Source: CAYWCV01 sp964629885
Lineage (GTDB): Bacteria; Bacteroidota; Rhodothermia; Balneolales; CAYWCV01
Length of the DNA: 64,000 bases
Assembly: GCA_964629885.1 (NCBI GenBank)
Contig: CAZVRJ010000003.1
Coordinates: 38,806 to 102,805 of the forward strand
Reading direction: 5' to 3'
In this document: in pieces, positions 1 to 9,989 of the stretch
Layout: every line of letters starts with the position of its first letter
How positions within the stretch are numbered: the stretch's first letter is position 1
The notes under the pieces: generated by a model
The model's input: only the letters and a program-made list of their open reading frames with translations
What the model was told of the DNA's origin: nothing
The model's database searches: none
Position numbers and translations under genes: made by a program

Positions 1-3000
1 ATGTGCCTTTGGATGGGTCTTCGGTGACCGGAACCTATATGGCCGAGCTGTATAGTTCGAATCGGGTACTATTAGCTTCCAAACCCATCAGCGTGGAGGA
101 GTTTCTGCCAGACCGTATCAAAGTCGGTCTCGATACAGATGCTGAACGGTATTCCATAGGTCAAGGTGTAATAGCGACCGTAACGGCAACCAATTTGTTT
201 GGTCCGCCGGCAGCTTATCGAAATTTCGAGCTCACGCTTAATTTACAGCGCGTTCCGTTTGTCAGTTCGCAATACCCTGATGTCAATTTTTCGATGAAGG
301 TGAAAGATGGCATCGTACTTCTTTCCGACTACCGGCAAGGGAAAACAGATGGGGCGGGGAAAGCATCCGAGACATTTACCATATCGAATGCCTACAACGA
401 TATGGGCTTGCTAAGGGGAACTCTGTTTAGCACGGTGTTCGACGAATCGGGTCGTCCTGTTAATCAAATCAAGAATGTGACCATCGAAACCCAGCAGACC
501 TTTTTTGGCATTCGAAACCTCGACTTCTACGCCGACCTTTCGAGGCCAGTTAAACTGGGCTTCATCGCATTAAATCGCGAAGGAGCGATCACTCCGGGCG
601 CTACTGCCAAGATTCAAGTCGTGCGGCATGAATGGCAGAACGTGATCCAGCGCAGATATGACGATCGATACCGATATGTATCTGAAAAGAAGGAGGTTAT
701 CGTTACAGACCGTACTGTTGAGCTATCGAATGGAACGTATGCCATGGACTTCCTGCCGCAACAATCAGGTGAGTATGAGGTCCGGATTATGCGCCCAGGT
801 GCTCAAAACTGGGTCTCATCTACATTTTATGCATATGGATTCGGATACACGAGAGGATCATCATTCCAGGTAGATACCGATGGTCAAATCATCATCGAAT
901 CTGACAAGGCTGTCTATAAACCGGGTGAAACCGCTCGCATCCTTTTCAAAACTCCATTTTCTGGCCGATTGCTCGTAACAATCGAACGCAACCGAGTTAT
1001 TGAGACTCACACACTTCAGACCGATAACAGGGCTGCTATGCTCGACCTGAAAGTGCGTGATGATCACGTTCCGAATGTGTACATCACCGCCACCTTGATC
1101 AAACCATTGTCTGACTCATCGGTGCCATTAACAACCGCGCATGGTTTTCAATCCATTACTGTTGAGCGACCCAACTCGCGAATCCCGATCACAATACAAG
1201 CTCCTGAAACATCGCGTTCAAATCGGACGCAAGACATTGTGGTCAAAGCAGCTGCGAATACTTCAGTTGAAATGACGATTGCTGTAGTCGACGAGGGTAT
1301 CCTACAGCTCAAGAACTTTGTCACTCCCGATCCGCATGCATTCTTCTATGCTAAGCGGGCACTTGAGGTGAATTCCTTCGACGTCTATCCATATCTTTTT
1401 CCAGAGCTACTACGTCGATCAAGTACTGGTGGCGACGGCTATGATATGGCGATGCGCGTTAATCCAATGGCCGCTCGACGTGCAAGACTCGTAAGCTTTT
1501 GGAGCGGTGTTGTGAAGTCGAACAGCAGAGGTGAGGCTACCTATTCGATAAAAATTCCGCCGTATTCAGGTAGTCTTCGTGTGATGGCAGTGGCTTGGAA
1601 TGGTTCATCGTTTGGTAGCACATCGCACAATATTCGGGTTGCTGATCCGATAGTTATTAGCTCGGCGCTCTCGCGTTTTCTGAGCCCTGACGACGAACTC
1701 GACATGTCTGTAATTCTTACGAACACCACGAGTGGCATCAGTAAAGCCAATACCGCTATATCGGTGTCAGGACCAGTCACCGTTAGTGGGTCGTCGACAA
1801 AAAGTGCAGATATTGGTCCAAACGGCGAAACTGTTGTACCATTTAGCCTGAAAGTGTCACGAAATATCGGTGAGGCTCGAATTGCGATTTCGGTATCGAG
1901 CAACGGCGAGACGTTTGTCGACACCGTTTACGTACCGGTACGAGCAGCTGGTGGGCTACAAGTTTTTGCCGATCAAGGTAAACTCAGCTCTGGTAAGACA
2001 TCACTGAAAGAGGAATCCGGTTTGATGCAAGGCACTACATCGGGCAAACTGGTTCTGAGCAGATCGCCCTTGGTTGAATTTACCAAGTCGCTGAGCGATC
2101 TGCTGGCCTATCCTTACGGTTGCACCGAACAGATCATATCGTCGGCGTTCCCACAATTGTACTACGAGGAATTCTCGGCGATGTTTGAGCAGCCTGGCAG
2201 CAGGCGTCCTTCAGATCCAACTTGGAACATCCAAGAAGCCATCCGTAAGGTCGAAACGCTGCAGCTTTATAGTGGGGCGCTCTCTTACTGGCCAGGAGGC
2301 AACTACGAGAGCTGGTGGGCTACAGTTTATGGTGCACACTTCTTGCAGGAGGCAAAAAAAGCGGGCTACGAAGTGAACGCAAACGTGCTGCAACGCATGT
2401 ACTGGTATATCGAGTCTAAGAATCGCGAGAGGACCACCATTCGTTATTACTACACTGACGACAACGGCCTGCTTGAGGAGAAAACGATAGCACCCAAAGA
2501 AGTCGCCTATGGACTATACGTATTAGCAATGGCGGGTCAACCGGATCTTCCGGGCATGAACTTCTATAAAGACAACCTTTCGATGCTGGCAATCGACAGT
2601 AGATATTTGCTTGCAGCCGCATTTATGCAAACTGGAGATCAACAATCCTACGCGCGGATCATACCTGAGAGGTTTGCCAATGAACGATCGATTGCAGTTA
2701 CTGGTGGCAGCTTCCATTCGTTCATACGCGACCAAGGAATCGTGTTGAATACCCTAATGGAGTCTGATCCATCCAATCCGCAAGTCAATCCGTTGGCACG
2801 ACAACTTTCCGAACAATTGTCTAGCTCGCAATACTTAAGCACACAAGAGATGGCATTCGCGCTGTTAGGCCTGGGCAAGTTGCTTCGGGCAGAGTCAGGC
2901 AACACGGCAACGGCCACCGTCACGCAAGGAAGCAATACGCTCGGTAAATTTGACGGTAAGAACCTTGCGCTGAACTATAGTCCCGAAAAAGGTCCACTAT

Positions 3001-3509
3001 CTGTCGATGTGGCCGGATCGGGTAACGTCTACTACTTCAAACAATCGAGAGGGCTTAGCCTTTCGAATAAGGTGGAGGAACGCGACCAAGTGCTTCGTGT
3101 GCGTAGAACGTTCTTAAGCAGAACTGGTCAGCCACTGTCGTCGACCACGTTCAAGCAGAACGATTTGGTTGTTGTGAGAATTACGGTTAGCACTATGGAT
3201 GGAAGCACCATCGAGAATGTGGCCATCTCCGATATGCTGCCAGCCGGCTTCGAAATTGAAAACCCGCGAATCGGTGACGTTCCGGAACTTCAGTGGGTCA
3301 CGAACGCAGCGATACCCGACCACATCGACATTCGTGATGACCGTATAAACCTGTTCGCAACCGCAAACGGCACTGAGAAGTACTTCTACTATCTGGTTAG
3401 AGCCGTGAGCAAAGGACGATTCCATCAAGGTCCTGTCAGTGCCGATGCCATGTACAATGGAGCTTATCACTCGTATCACGGCTCAGGAGTAATCGTTGTC
3501 GGCAACTGA
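1..3509 (+). CDS. Alpha-2-macroglobulin family protein (5'-truncated by window edge)
   Basis: Large periplasmic protease trap of the bacterial alpha-2-macroglobulin type. The frame is open to the left edge, so the true start lies outside; residues are numbered from the GTG at base 3 (1168 visible). The first ~400 residues are macroglobulin-type beta domains (an EEFLPDRIKV linker near residue 30). The A2M domain begins near FWSGVV (W500). The thioester motif is intact as C707-T-E-Q in PYGCTEQ, and an all-helical thioester domain (about 690-990) and C-terminal beta domain follow. In the family, the thioester covalently captures an attacking protease after bait cleavage. The next gene, pbpC, overlaps by 14 bp, the well-known A2M/PBP1C pairing thought to link protease defence with wall repair. 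Full-length relatives exceed 1500 residues. Identity is very secure; the target proteases are unknown. Confidence 0.93.
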   Translation, partial: VPLDGSSVTGTYMAELYSSNRVLLASKPISVEEFLPDRIKVGLDTDAERYSIGQGVIATVTATNLFGPPAAYRNFELTLNLQRVPFVSSQYPDVNFSMKVKDGIVLLSDYRQGKTDGAGKASETFTISNAYNDMGLLRGTLFSTVFDESGRPVNQIKNVTIETQQTFFGIRNLDFYADLSRPVKLGFIALNREGAITPGATAKIQVVRHEWQNVIQRRYDDRYRYVSEKKEVIVTDRTVELSNGTYAMDFLPQQSGEYEVRIMRPGAQNWVSSTFYAYGFGYTRGSSFQVDTDGQIIIESDKAVYKPGETARILFKTPFSGRLLVTIERNRVIETHTLQTDNRAAMLDLKVRDDHVPNVYITATLIKPLSDSSVPLTTAHGFQSITVERPNSRIPITIQAPETSRSNRTQDIVVKAAANTSVEMTIAVVDEGILQLKNFVTPDPHAFFYAKRALEVNSFDVYPYLFPELLRRSSTGGDGYDMAMRVNPMAARRARLVSFWSGVVKSNSRGEATYSIKIPPYSGSLRVMAVAWNGSSFGSTSHNIRVADPIVISSALSRFLSPDDELDMSVILTNTTSGISKANTAISVSGPVTVSGSSTKSADIGPNGETVVPFSLKVSRNIGEARIAISVSSNGETFVDTVYVPVRAAGGLQVFADQGKLSSGKTSLKEESGLMQGTTSGKLVLSRSPLVEFTKSLSDLLAYPYGCTEQIISSAFPQLYYEEFSAMFEQPGSRRPSDPTWNIQEAIRKVETLQLYSGALSYWPGGNYESWWATVYGAHFLQEAKKAGYEVNANVLQRMYWYIESKNRERTTIRYYYTDDNGLLEEKTIAPKEVAYGLYVLAMAGQPDLPGMNFYKDNLSMLAIDSRYLLAAAFMQTGDQQSYARIIPERFANERSIAVTGGSFHSFIRDQGIVLNTLMESDPSNPQVNPLARQLSEQLSSSQYLSTQEMAFALLGLGKLLRAESGNTATATVTQGSNTLGKFDGKNLALNYSPEKGPLSVDVAGSGNVYYFKQSRGLSLSNKVEERDQVLRVRRTFLSRTGQPLSSTTFKQNDLVVVRITVSTMDGSTIENVAISDMLPAGFEIENPRIGDVPELQWVTNAAIPDHIDIRDDRINLFATANGTEKYFYYLVRAVSKGRFHQGPVSADAMYNGAYHSYHGSGVIVVGN

Positions 3510-5832
3510 CATCAAAGACCGGAAAATCGTTGATCGGATTCCAAACTGGCTAAAATGGGGGCTTGCCGCTGTGGCGGTCCCCTTTTTACTATTTCTGATT
3601 ATCGACCGATGGTCACCCTTGCCGGTCGATCTCGATTATTCGCATATCGTTTTAGATCGTAAAGGTCGAGTGCTACATGGATTTCTTAGCCGTGACGAAA
3701 AGTGGCGAATGTACACCGAACTGCACGAAATCAGCCCAGATATCAGAAAGGCATTCTTAGCCAAGGAGGATCGCTATTTCTACTATCACCCTGGCATCAA
3801 TCCTGCTGCAATCATCAGAGCAGTTTGGTATAACGTAACCAGTGGTAGACGAACCTCGGGCGCATCAACAATCACCATGCAGGTTGCACGGATGATGGAG
3901 CCGAAGCAGCGAACCTACTTAAACAAGCTTCGCGAAATGTTCAGGGCCCTCCAGCTCGAGTGGCATTTGAGCAAAGACGAAATCCTTCAGTTGTACCTGA
4001 ATCGCGTGCCCTACGGCGGCAACATCGAGGGGATAAAGGCAGCCTCGCTGATCTACTTCGGAAGACTGCCCGACCAACTCAGCCTGGCGCAGATTGTGAC
4101 CTTGACAATAATCCCCAACAAGCCAAATCAACTTACCATCGGCCGCCATAACGACACCATACGTAGCGAGAGAGATCGATGGATTAGGCGGTTAAACAAT
4201 GAGCGGGTGTTTGACGATCAGAGATCAGAAAATGCTCTGTCTGAGCCTTTCGGATATCGGCGTTTGGAAGTCCCTAGAAGGGCACCCCATTTTTCCCGAC
4301 GACTATTACGACAATACCCAGAACGGTTTACTATCGAAAGCAGCTTGGACAGCGAAATTCAATCGAAGGTGGAAAATTTGGTGTACTCTGCGAGCAGACG
4401 GATGCAATTCCGGGGCATCCGCCAGGCATCGGCCATCGTGATAGACAACTCCACGATGCAAGTGCTCGCTTATGTCGGTTCTCCCGACTTCTTCGACGAT
4501 ACCGAAGCGGGACAAGTTGACGGCATCAGAGCCATCCGATCGCCCGGAAGCACGCTGAAGCCGCTCATTTACGCATTGGCTGTCGACCTAGGACTCGCGA
4601 CTCCCAAGACCATGGTGGCAGATGTACCTGTTCACATAGAAGGCTATAGTCCAGAAAATTACGACTCAAAGTACAATGGAGCCGTGACCATCGAAGATGC
4701 CTTGGCTTACTCGCTCAATATCCCAGCAGTTAAGATCCTCCAACAAATTGGAGTACCCACTTTAGTTGATAAACTTATAGAGGCTGATTTTCGTCAAGTT
4801 TTGCTCGACCGTAACAAACTGGGGTTGTCGGTTGCCTTGGGCGGATGTGGCACTAGGCTGGAGGAGTTGGCGTTGATGTACGCCGCATTTGCCAACAAGG
4901 GTATGTTTTCGAAGGCAAACTGGCTACAATCCGACAGCGTGGCGGTATCCAAGCGTTTTATAAGCGAGGAAGCTGCTTATATGATCACAGAAAGCCTGAC
5001 GCGCCTCACTCGTCCGGATCTACCTAACAGCGCATCGGCAAGCTTAAGGGTACCGAAGGTCGCCTGGAAGACAGGCACGTCGTACGGTCGGCGCGATGCA
5101 TGGAGCATCGGCTATAACAAAAACTACACCATAGCCGTATGGGCTGGTAACTTCAATAACGATGGAGTGCCCGACCTTAGCGGTGCTGAAATAGCCACCC
5201 CGATCCTCTTCGATTTGTTTAACACTATCGACTATGCATCTTCGAACCAGTGGTACTCCGTTCCTAGTAACCTCATGTACCGATTCGTTTGTCCAACCAC
5301 AGGACAACCACGAGGCGAAAGATGTGAGCACTCTGTGGTTGACTGGTACATCCCCAGCGTTTCAACCAATGTGGCTTGCAATCATCTCGTTGAAGTGAGT
5401 GTCTCGCCCGATGAGCGAATGTCGTTCTGCACCCGTTGCCGACCACAAGTTGGATATAAAAAAATGCTATATCCCGACTATCCACCAGATCTTCTTGCCT
5501 GGATGGAACGAGTTGGTGCACGATACGACAAAATTCCAGCACATAATCTGGAGTGCACACGAGTACTCGATACGAATCCGCCCCGAATAGTTAGCCCTGC
5601 TGCCAATCAGGAATACTTAATCGACAGATCGGACGACGCTGAAATTAAACTGTCGGCAGAAACGGCGCCCGACGTGAACAGGCTTTATTGGTATGTGAAC
5701 GATCGCCTAGTTGGAACCTCAAAACCGGGCGAAGATTTTTTCACAAAGGTTGATCCTGGTCGTATTAAAATATCATGTACAGACGATCGAGGAAGGAATT
5801 CAGATATCACCTTTACGGTGAGTTTTTTCTGA
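3496..5832 (+). CDS. pbpC: Penicillin-binding protein 1C (glycosyltransferase/transpeptidase)
   Basis: Bifunctional peptidoglycan synthase anchored in the inner membrane. One N-terminal transmembrane segment (about 15-38) precedes a GT51 glycosyltransferase domain whose catalytic E91 sits in KEDRYFYYHPG. The transpeptidase domain has S352-x-x-K355 (SPGSTLK), S406-L-N408 and K525-T-G. A C-terminal beta domain (about 690-778, starting NPPRIVSP) is the extra module that marks PBP1C. The start is a TTG inside the end of the A2M gene, preceded by AGGAG at 3485-3489, so the two genes are probably translationally coupled. Length (778) matches E. coli PBP1C. All catalytic motifs are present, so the enzyme should be active, though PBP1C is usually non-essential. 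Confidence 0.95.
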   Translation: MSATDIKDRKIVDRIPNWLKWGLAAVAVPFLLFLIIDRWSPLPVDLDYSHIVLDRKGRVLHGFLSRDEKWRMYTELHEISPDIRKAFLAKEDRYFYYHPGINPAAIIRAVWYNVTSGRRTSGASTITMQVARMMEPKQRTYLNKLREMFRALQLEWHLSKDEILQLYLNRVPYGGNIEGIKAASLIYFGRLPDQLSLAQIVTLTIIPNKPNQLTIGRHNDTIRSERDRWIRRLNNERVFDDQRSENALSEPFGYRRLEVPRRAPHFSRRLLRQYPERFTIESSLDSEIQSKVENLVYSASRRMQFRGIRQASAIVIDNSTMQVLAYVGSPDFFDDTEAGQVDGIRAIRSPGSTLKPLIYALAVDLGLATPKTMVADVPVHIEGYSPENYDSKYNGAVTIEDALAYSLNIPAVKILQQIGVPTLVDKLIEADFRQVLLDRNKLGLSVALGGCGTRLEELALMYAAFANKGMFSKANWLQSDSVAVSKRFISEEAAYMITESLTRLTRPDLPNSASASLRVPKVAWKTGTSYGRRDAWSIGYNKNYTIAVWAGNFNNDGVPDLSGAEIATPILFDLFNTIDYASSNQWYSVPSNLMYRFVCPTTGQPRGERCEHSVVDWYIPSVSTNVACNHLVEVSVSPDERMSFCTRCRPQVGYKKMLYPDYPPDLLAWMERVGARYDKIPAHNLECTRVLDTNPPRIVSPAANQEYLIDRSDDAEIKLSAETAPDVNRLYWYVNDRLVGTSKPGEDFFTKVDPGRIKISCTDDRGRNSDITFTVSFF

Positions 5833-5861
5833 GAGTGGACTGTAACCACCCTAAAATAAAA

Positions 5862-5891
5862 ACGGCGCTTGGATTTCACCCCAAGCGCCGT
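5862..5891 (+). terminator. Strong hairpin after pbpC
   Basis: A perfect 11-bp stem (ACGGCGCTTGG / CCAAGCGCCGT) with an 8-nt loop lies 29 bp after the pbpC stop. An A-rich tract precedes it (5854-5862); the 3' side is only weakly T-rich. It could end the A2M-pbpC transcript. On the minus strand it would be followed by TTTTTATTTT, but no minus-strand gene needs ending here. Confidence 0.55.
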
Positions 5892-6190
5892 ATGTTAACT
5901 TACTGAACTGCGAATTGTGTCAAACAATGCATAGGTAATATAAGCAGTTTTTGGCCATTTTGGTATTAAAAAGTGAAAAAATTGTAAGTAAAACGTCAAA
6001 ATATTTAACAATTGCTCAAAAAGGGCACCCCTAACAATAGCATGTTTATTGTGATTTGAACATCCGTTATCAATACCCCTTTTTAGGGGATATTGGTTGG
6101 TGAACTATCCCTTTAAAATTATAGATCGCAGGGTACATAATTATCATTTAACTTGCTGTGTGATAACTCGACACCAATTTTCGACCGCAT
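5892..6190. promoter_or_regulatory. AT-rich intergenic leader of the oligopeptidase gene
   Basis: Together with the terminator hairpin this is the only gene-free stretch over 300 bp (5833-6190). I see no convincing small ORF or RNA gene. It holds a GC-cored inverted repeat at 6071-6095 (CAATACCCC ... GGGGATATTG, slightly imperfect). Immediately downstream is a candidate promoter: TTGGTG at 6097-6102, a 17-bp spacer, and TATAGA at 6120-6125. The hairpin abuts the -35 box, a position suited to an operator. These are pattern matches only. Confidence 0.4.
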
Positions 6191-8299
6191 ATGAAACGAA
6201 TGTTGCTAATTTCTTCAGTGATCCTAACCAGCCACTGCACCTCATCGCCCGAAATGCCAAAACCAACTCCTCCTGTCGCTAATCAAGTCCCTCACGAGTT
6301 GACGATCCACGGGAATACCCGAATCGACCCCTTCTTTTGGATGAACGAGAGGGAAAACCCAGATGTGACGACATACCTAGAGGCTGAAAACGATTACCTA
6401 AGAGCATCGCTTGCCCATACGGAGCAACTTCAGGAGCGTCTTTTCGAAGAAATGAAGGGGCGAATTCAAGAGACAGATGAGTCGGTCCCGTATTTTAAAA
6501 ATGGATACTTCTATTACAGCAAGTTTGTTCAGGGAAGCGAGTATCCAATTAATTGTCGGCGCAAGGGATCGATGGATGCCCCTGAGGAAGTGATACTCGA
6601 CGTCAATGAACTTGCCAAGAATCACGACTATTATAATGTCGGTCTTATGCAGGTAAGTCCTGACAATAGAATATTGGCCTATGCAGCCGATACGTTGGGC
6701 AGGTACATCATGAACCTGTCGTTTAAAAACCTAGAAACAGGCGAGACATACCCGTACACAGTAGCTAACATTACAACCGTGGCGTGGGCGAACGACAATC
6801 AGATGGTATTTTATGGCAGTAAAGACCTCCAAACACTTCGCGCAGACAGAATTTTCCGCCATAAACTTGGTGATCCTGCAGCCGATGAGCAAGCCTATTT
6901 CGAAGAAGACGACAGTTTCAGCACGTATGTTAGCAGAAGCAAGTCGGGCGAGTTCATCTCTATAGCCATTCACAGTACCGTTTCGTCAGAATACCGTCTG
7001 ATCGATAGTAACCTTCCAAACAGAGAGCCTCGTGTTTTCCAACCAAGAGAGCGAGACCATCTTTACTACGTCGACCATAAGGGAGACTCCTTTTACGTGC
7101 TCACCAACTTGAATGCCACAAACTTCAAGCTTGTCACAACCCCGCGCAATGCAACTGCCAAACAGAACTGGCGGGACCTAATTTCACATCGCGACGATGT
7201 GCTGGTGGAATCCTTCAATCTATTCAGTAATCATCTTGTTGTGCAGGAGCGGAGCCAAGGGTTAAATCGACTTCGCATCATCAACCAAACCACCGGTGAT
7301 GATCGGTACATCGACTTCGGCGAACCAACCTATTTTGCAGGTCTAGGTACGAATCCAGAGTTTAACACAACCACGGTTCGATACGTCTACGAATCGCTCA
7401 CTACACCAGCGAGCACATTCGATTATGATATGGACTCGCACTCGGGTACTCTAATGAAGCAACAACCCGTTTTAGGAGGGTTCGACAAGGACAATTATGT
7501 ATCGGAACGCGTCTGGGCCACTGCCGACGATGGCTCGCAAGTGCCTATATCACTTGTGTATAGAAAAGGTTTGACGAAAGATGGAAGCAATCCCACCTAC
7601 CTAACCGGATACGGGTCATACGGGTCCTCCTACGATGCTTATTTCAGTTCCTCAAGGCTCAGCTTGCTCGACAGGGGATTCATTTTCGCTATTGCACATA
7701 TACGCGGTGGACAAGAAATGGGTCGAAAATGGTATGAAGATGGAAAGCTGTTGAAGAAGATGAACACGTTCACCGACTTTATCAACGCGGCCGAACATTT
7801 GATAAGCCAAGGCTACACCTCCAGCGACAAACTGTTTGCAGAAGGTGCCAGCGCTGGTGGACTACTAATGGGTGCCGTGGTAAACAGTCGTCCAGAGCTG
7901 TTCAAAGGAATGATCATAGGTGTACCGTTTGTCGATGTGATGACAACCATGCTCGACGAAACCATCCCGCTCACCACAGTAGAATACGATGAATGGGGAA
8001 ATCCCAACGATCCAACATTCTACAATTACATGATCCAATACTCTCCATACGACAATATTAAAGCCCAGGATTATCCGGCAATGCTGGTTACTACAGCGTT
8101 TCATGATTCGCAGGTGCAGTATTGGGAGCCAGCAAAATGGGTGGCCAAACTTCGGACAATGAAAACCGACAGCAACCCACTGTATATGCACACGGAGATG
8201 GCGGCAAGTCATGGAGGCAAATCAGGACGATTTGAGTCTCTACGTCTTACAGCGCTGGAATATGCATTCATTTTCGACCAGCTCGGAATAACGCGGTAG
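6191..8299 (+). CDS. Oligopeptidase B / prolyl oligopeptidase family (S9), probable lipoprotein
   Basis: Serine oligopeptidase of family S9A that cleaves short peptides, with specificity probably as oligopeptidase B (after Arg/Lys). A beta-propeller gate domain (about 80-420) precedes an alpha/beta-hydrolase domain. The catalytic triad is visible: S554 in GASAGG, D639 in HDSQV and H674 in ASHGG. The N-terminal region WMNERENPDV followed by YLEAEN is typical of PtrB. The first ~17 residues are hydrophobic and end in SHC, a poor but possible lipobox, so an exported lipoprotein is likely rather than the usual cytoplasmic enzyme. The ATG at 6191 is chosen because it gives this signal peptide. It has its own upstream region with a likely promoter and converges on the FAD oxidoreductase gene. 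Prolyl oligopeptidase specificity cannot be excluded. Confidence 0.88.
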   Translation: MKRMLLISSVILTSHCTSSPEMPKPTPPVANQVPHELTIHGNTRIDPFFWMNERENPDVTTYLEAENDYLRASLAHTEQLQERLFEEMKGRIQETDESVPYFKNGYFYYSKFVQGSEYPINCRRKGSMDAPEEVILDVNELAKNHDYYNVGLMQVSPDNRILAYAADTLGRYIMNLSFKNLETGETYPYTVANITTVAWANDNQMVFYGSKDLQTLRADRIFRHKLGDPAADEQAYFEEDDSFSTYVSRSKSGEFISIAIHSTVSSEYRLIDSNLPNREPRVFQPRERDHLYYVDHKGDSFYVLTNLNATNFKLVTTPRNATAKQNWRDLISHRDDVLVESFNLFSNHLVVQERSQGLNRLRIINQTTGDDRYIDFGEPTYFAGLGTNPEFNTTTVRYVYESLTTPASTFDYDMDSHSGTLMKQQPVLGGFDKDNYVSERVWATADDGSQVPISLVYRKGLTKDGSNPTYLTGYGSYGSSYDAYFSSSRLSLLDRGFIFAIAHIRGGQEMGRKWYEDGKLLKKMNTFTDFINAAEHLISQGYTSSDKLFAEGASAGGLLMGAVVNSRPELFKGMIIGVPFVDVMTTMLDETIPLTTVEYDEWGNPNDPTFYNYMIQYSPYDNIKAQDYPAMLVTTAFHDSQVQYWEPAKWVAKLRTMKTDSNPLYMHTEMAASHGGKSGRFESLRLTALEYAFIFDQLGITR

Positions 8300-8327
8300 A
8301 ATGATAGCTATCTATCTTTGGTCGGTC

Positions 8328-9437
8328 TCACAAAGCGCTGAGGCCGATCAAAGAGGATGCTTCCTTGCCAAGACCCATTCCCATGGCCACACCCATACCG
8401 CCTAATCCGGCAGCAATGTACCAACGTGGACCAAGTTGTTTTAAGATTGGGTTCTTAGTTTCTGCAAAACCCATGATTCCACTCCATTCGTAGTCGATCT
8501 CCCACCCTTTCGGAATAGACAATACCTCGTCGGCAAAGTTGAGCAATCGCTTTTTGATACGTTCGTTTGTACCAAATTCGTCAGTTGTTTCACCGTCAAA
8601 GTCAACGTTTCTGGCACCACCGAGCAATATTCGATCCTCTAGGTTTCGAAAATAGATATAGCCCTTATCGTAATGGTACACTCCACGCCATGGATGTCCC
8701 GGAATTGGTTTTGTGACCATCACATACCCACGAGCAGGTTTAATCTTCAGTTCTGGTAAGAAACGTGCACTGAATCCATTCGTGGCAAAAAGAATATTCC
8801 TGAACGATAGCTCGATACCGTCGGCAACCCAAGCCCGATCATCAGAAAAATCAACCAATGGAGTATTAAATCGTATCTCTACTCCTGCATCCAAGGCCTT
8901 TCCAATCAAGTTGGACATCATTTCGCCCGTATGAATCGATCCTTCAAGGCGGTTTTTGATGGCCGGATATGGTCCACATTGATCTGGAGAGTACACATTT
9001 CGCTGCGACAACACCTCACTCAGCCACTCGTTGAACATGGGCAACTTAGAGATGGCCTCTTCATATTCGGCGTTATCATTAAAAATTTCATAACCTCCGG
9101 TAGCCTCAAATCGGATGTTTGCGGCACCCAATTCGTGACGCAGTAGCTCCAAGCCTCGATAGCGGCGAACGACACGCGCTTTAACTTCAGATTCTGGTTC
9201 AGTTTTAAGATCATCAAGTAATTCGGTGATACTTCCAAAACATGCGAAACCTGCATTTCTTGTGCTAGCCCCCTCCGGGTAGTACCCACGCTCCAGAACT
9301 AAAACACGAGCATTTTTCCTCGATCGCTTATAGAAATAGGCCGATGATAGACCCACGATCCCTGCCCCAACAACTATGAGGTCATAACTTGCGTCAAAGC
9401 TAGCCTTCTCCCAAAATGAAAGATTTTTTGATATCAT
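8328..9437 (-). CDS. FAD-dependent oxidoreductase, D-amino-acid/glycine oxidase (DAO) family
   Basis: Cytoplasmic flavoenzyme of the DAO superfamily, which oxidises amines or amino acids. The Rossmann FAD-binding motif is near the N-terminus (VVGAGIVGLSSA, residues ~21-32). It is followed by an acidic/arginine strand end (VLVLERGYYPEGASTRNAG) and the C-terminal FAD contact region (YIAAGLGGMGVAMG). The length of 369 is normal for the family. The gene diverges from the cytidine deaminase gene, sharing a 46-bp promoter region, and converges on the oligopeptidase gene with a 28-bp gap. No substrate-defining partner, such as a glycine cleavage or thiamine gene, is adjacent, so the substrate cannot be named. 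Confidence 0.85.
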   Translation of the reverse strand: MISKNLSFWEKASFDASYDLIVVGAGIVGLSSAYFYKRSRKNARVLVLERGYYPEGASTRNAGFACFGSITELLDDLKTEPESEVKARVVRRYRGLELLRHELGAANIRFEATGGYEIFNDNAEYEEAISKLPMFNEWLSEVLSQRNVYSPDQCGPYPAIKNRLEGSIHTGEMMSNLIGKALDAGVEIRFNTPLVDFSDDRAWVADGIELSFRNILFATNGFSARFLPELKIKPARGYVMVTKPIPGHPWRGVYHYDKGYIYFRNLEDRILLGGARNVDFDGETTDEFGTNERIKKRLLNFADEVLSIPKGWEIDYEWSGIMGFAETKNPILKQLGPRWYIAAGLGGMGVAMGMGLGKEASSLIGLSAL

Positions 9438-9483
9438 ATTTAGCGATCTTCAGTAAATGTGTAATACAACAGATTAATACCGA

Positions 9484-9978
9484 ATGGGTACCATGAAAAT
9501 TGAATCCGTCAAGATACAAATTGCAGAAGATGAATCTGCAAGTTACATCGATCAAAGTGCCGAACGATTAATTGAGTCGGCTATCGAAGCCTCCGACAAT
9601 GCATATGCAGTTTACTCAGGGTTCAAGGTTGGGGCAGCTGTGCTGCTCGAAAATGGTGTTGTAGTAACGGGAAACAATCAGGAAAATGCGGCATATCCAT
9701 CCGGTATGTGCGCTGAGAGAGTTGCCATTTTTCATGCAAATGCATCTTTCCCAGACCAAAAAGTGATGGCGATTGCCATTTCGGCCAAGCACAACGGAAA
9801 AATCACTTCCATTGCAATTCCTCCATGTGGCTCATGCCGTCAAGTTCTGCTCGAGACGGAACGCCGTTTCAACAATGACATCCACGTATATATGCACGGG
9901 TCAGAGAAGGTGATCCATGTCGGTTCTGCTGCAGAGTTGCTTCCCTTGGCTTTCGACAGTTCATTTCTAATATCATAG
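9484..9978 (+). CDS. cdd: Cytidine deaminase
   Basis: Converts cytidine and deoxycytidine to uridine and deoxyuridine in pyrimidine salvage, in the cytoplasm. The zinc site of the tetrameric class is complete: C76-A-E78 (the glutamate is the proton shuttle) and PC115GSC118RQ. The NQENAAYPSGMCAER stretch matches the substrate-binding region. At 164 residues it is slightly longer than the usual ~130 because of an N-terminal extension. An in-frame ATG at 9493 would shorten it by three residues, and I cannot decide between them. The glycosidase-like gene follows after 11 bp on the same strand, so the two may be co-transcribed although no functional link is evident. Confidence 0.93.
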   Translation: MGTMKIESVKIQIAEDESASYIDQSAERLIESAIEASDNAYAVYSGFKVGAAVLLENGVVVTGNNQENAAYPSGMCAERVAIFHANASFPDQKVMAIAISAKHNGKITSIAIPPCGSCRQVLLETERRFNNDIHVYMHGSEKVIHVGSAAELLPLAFDSSFLIS

Positions 9979-9989
9979 TTCATTTCTTT

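Noticed and set aside
8313..8320. Exact TAnnTTTG box (TATCTTTG)
   Set aside because: It lies between two convergent gene ends with no plus-strand gene downstream, so a chance match is more likely.
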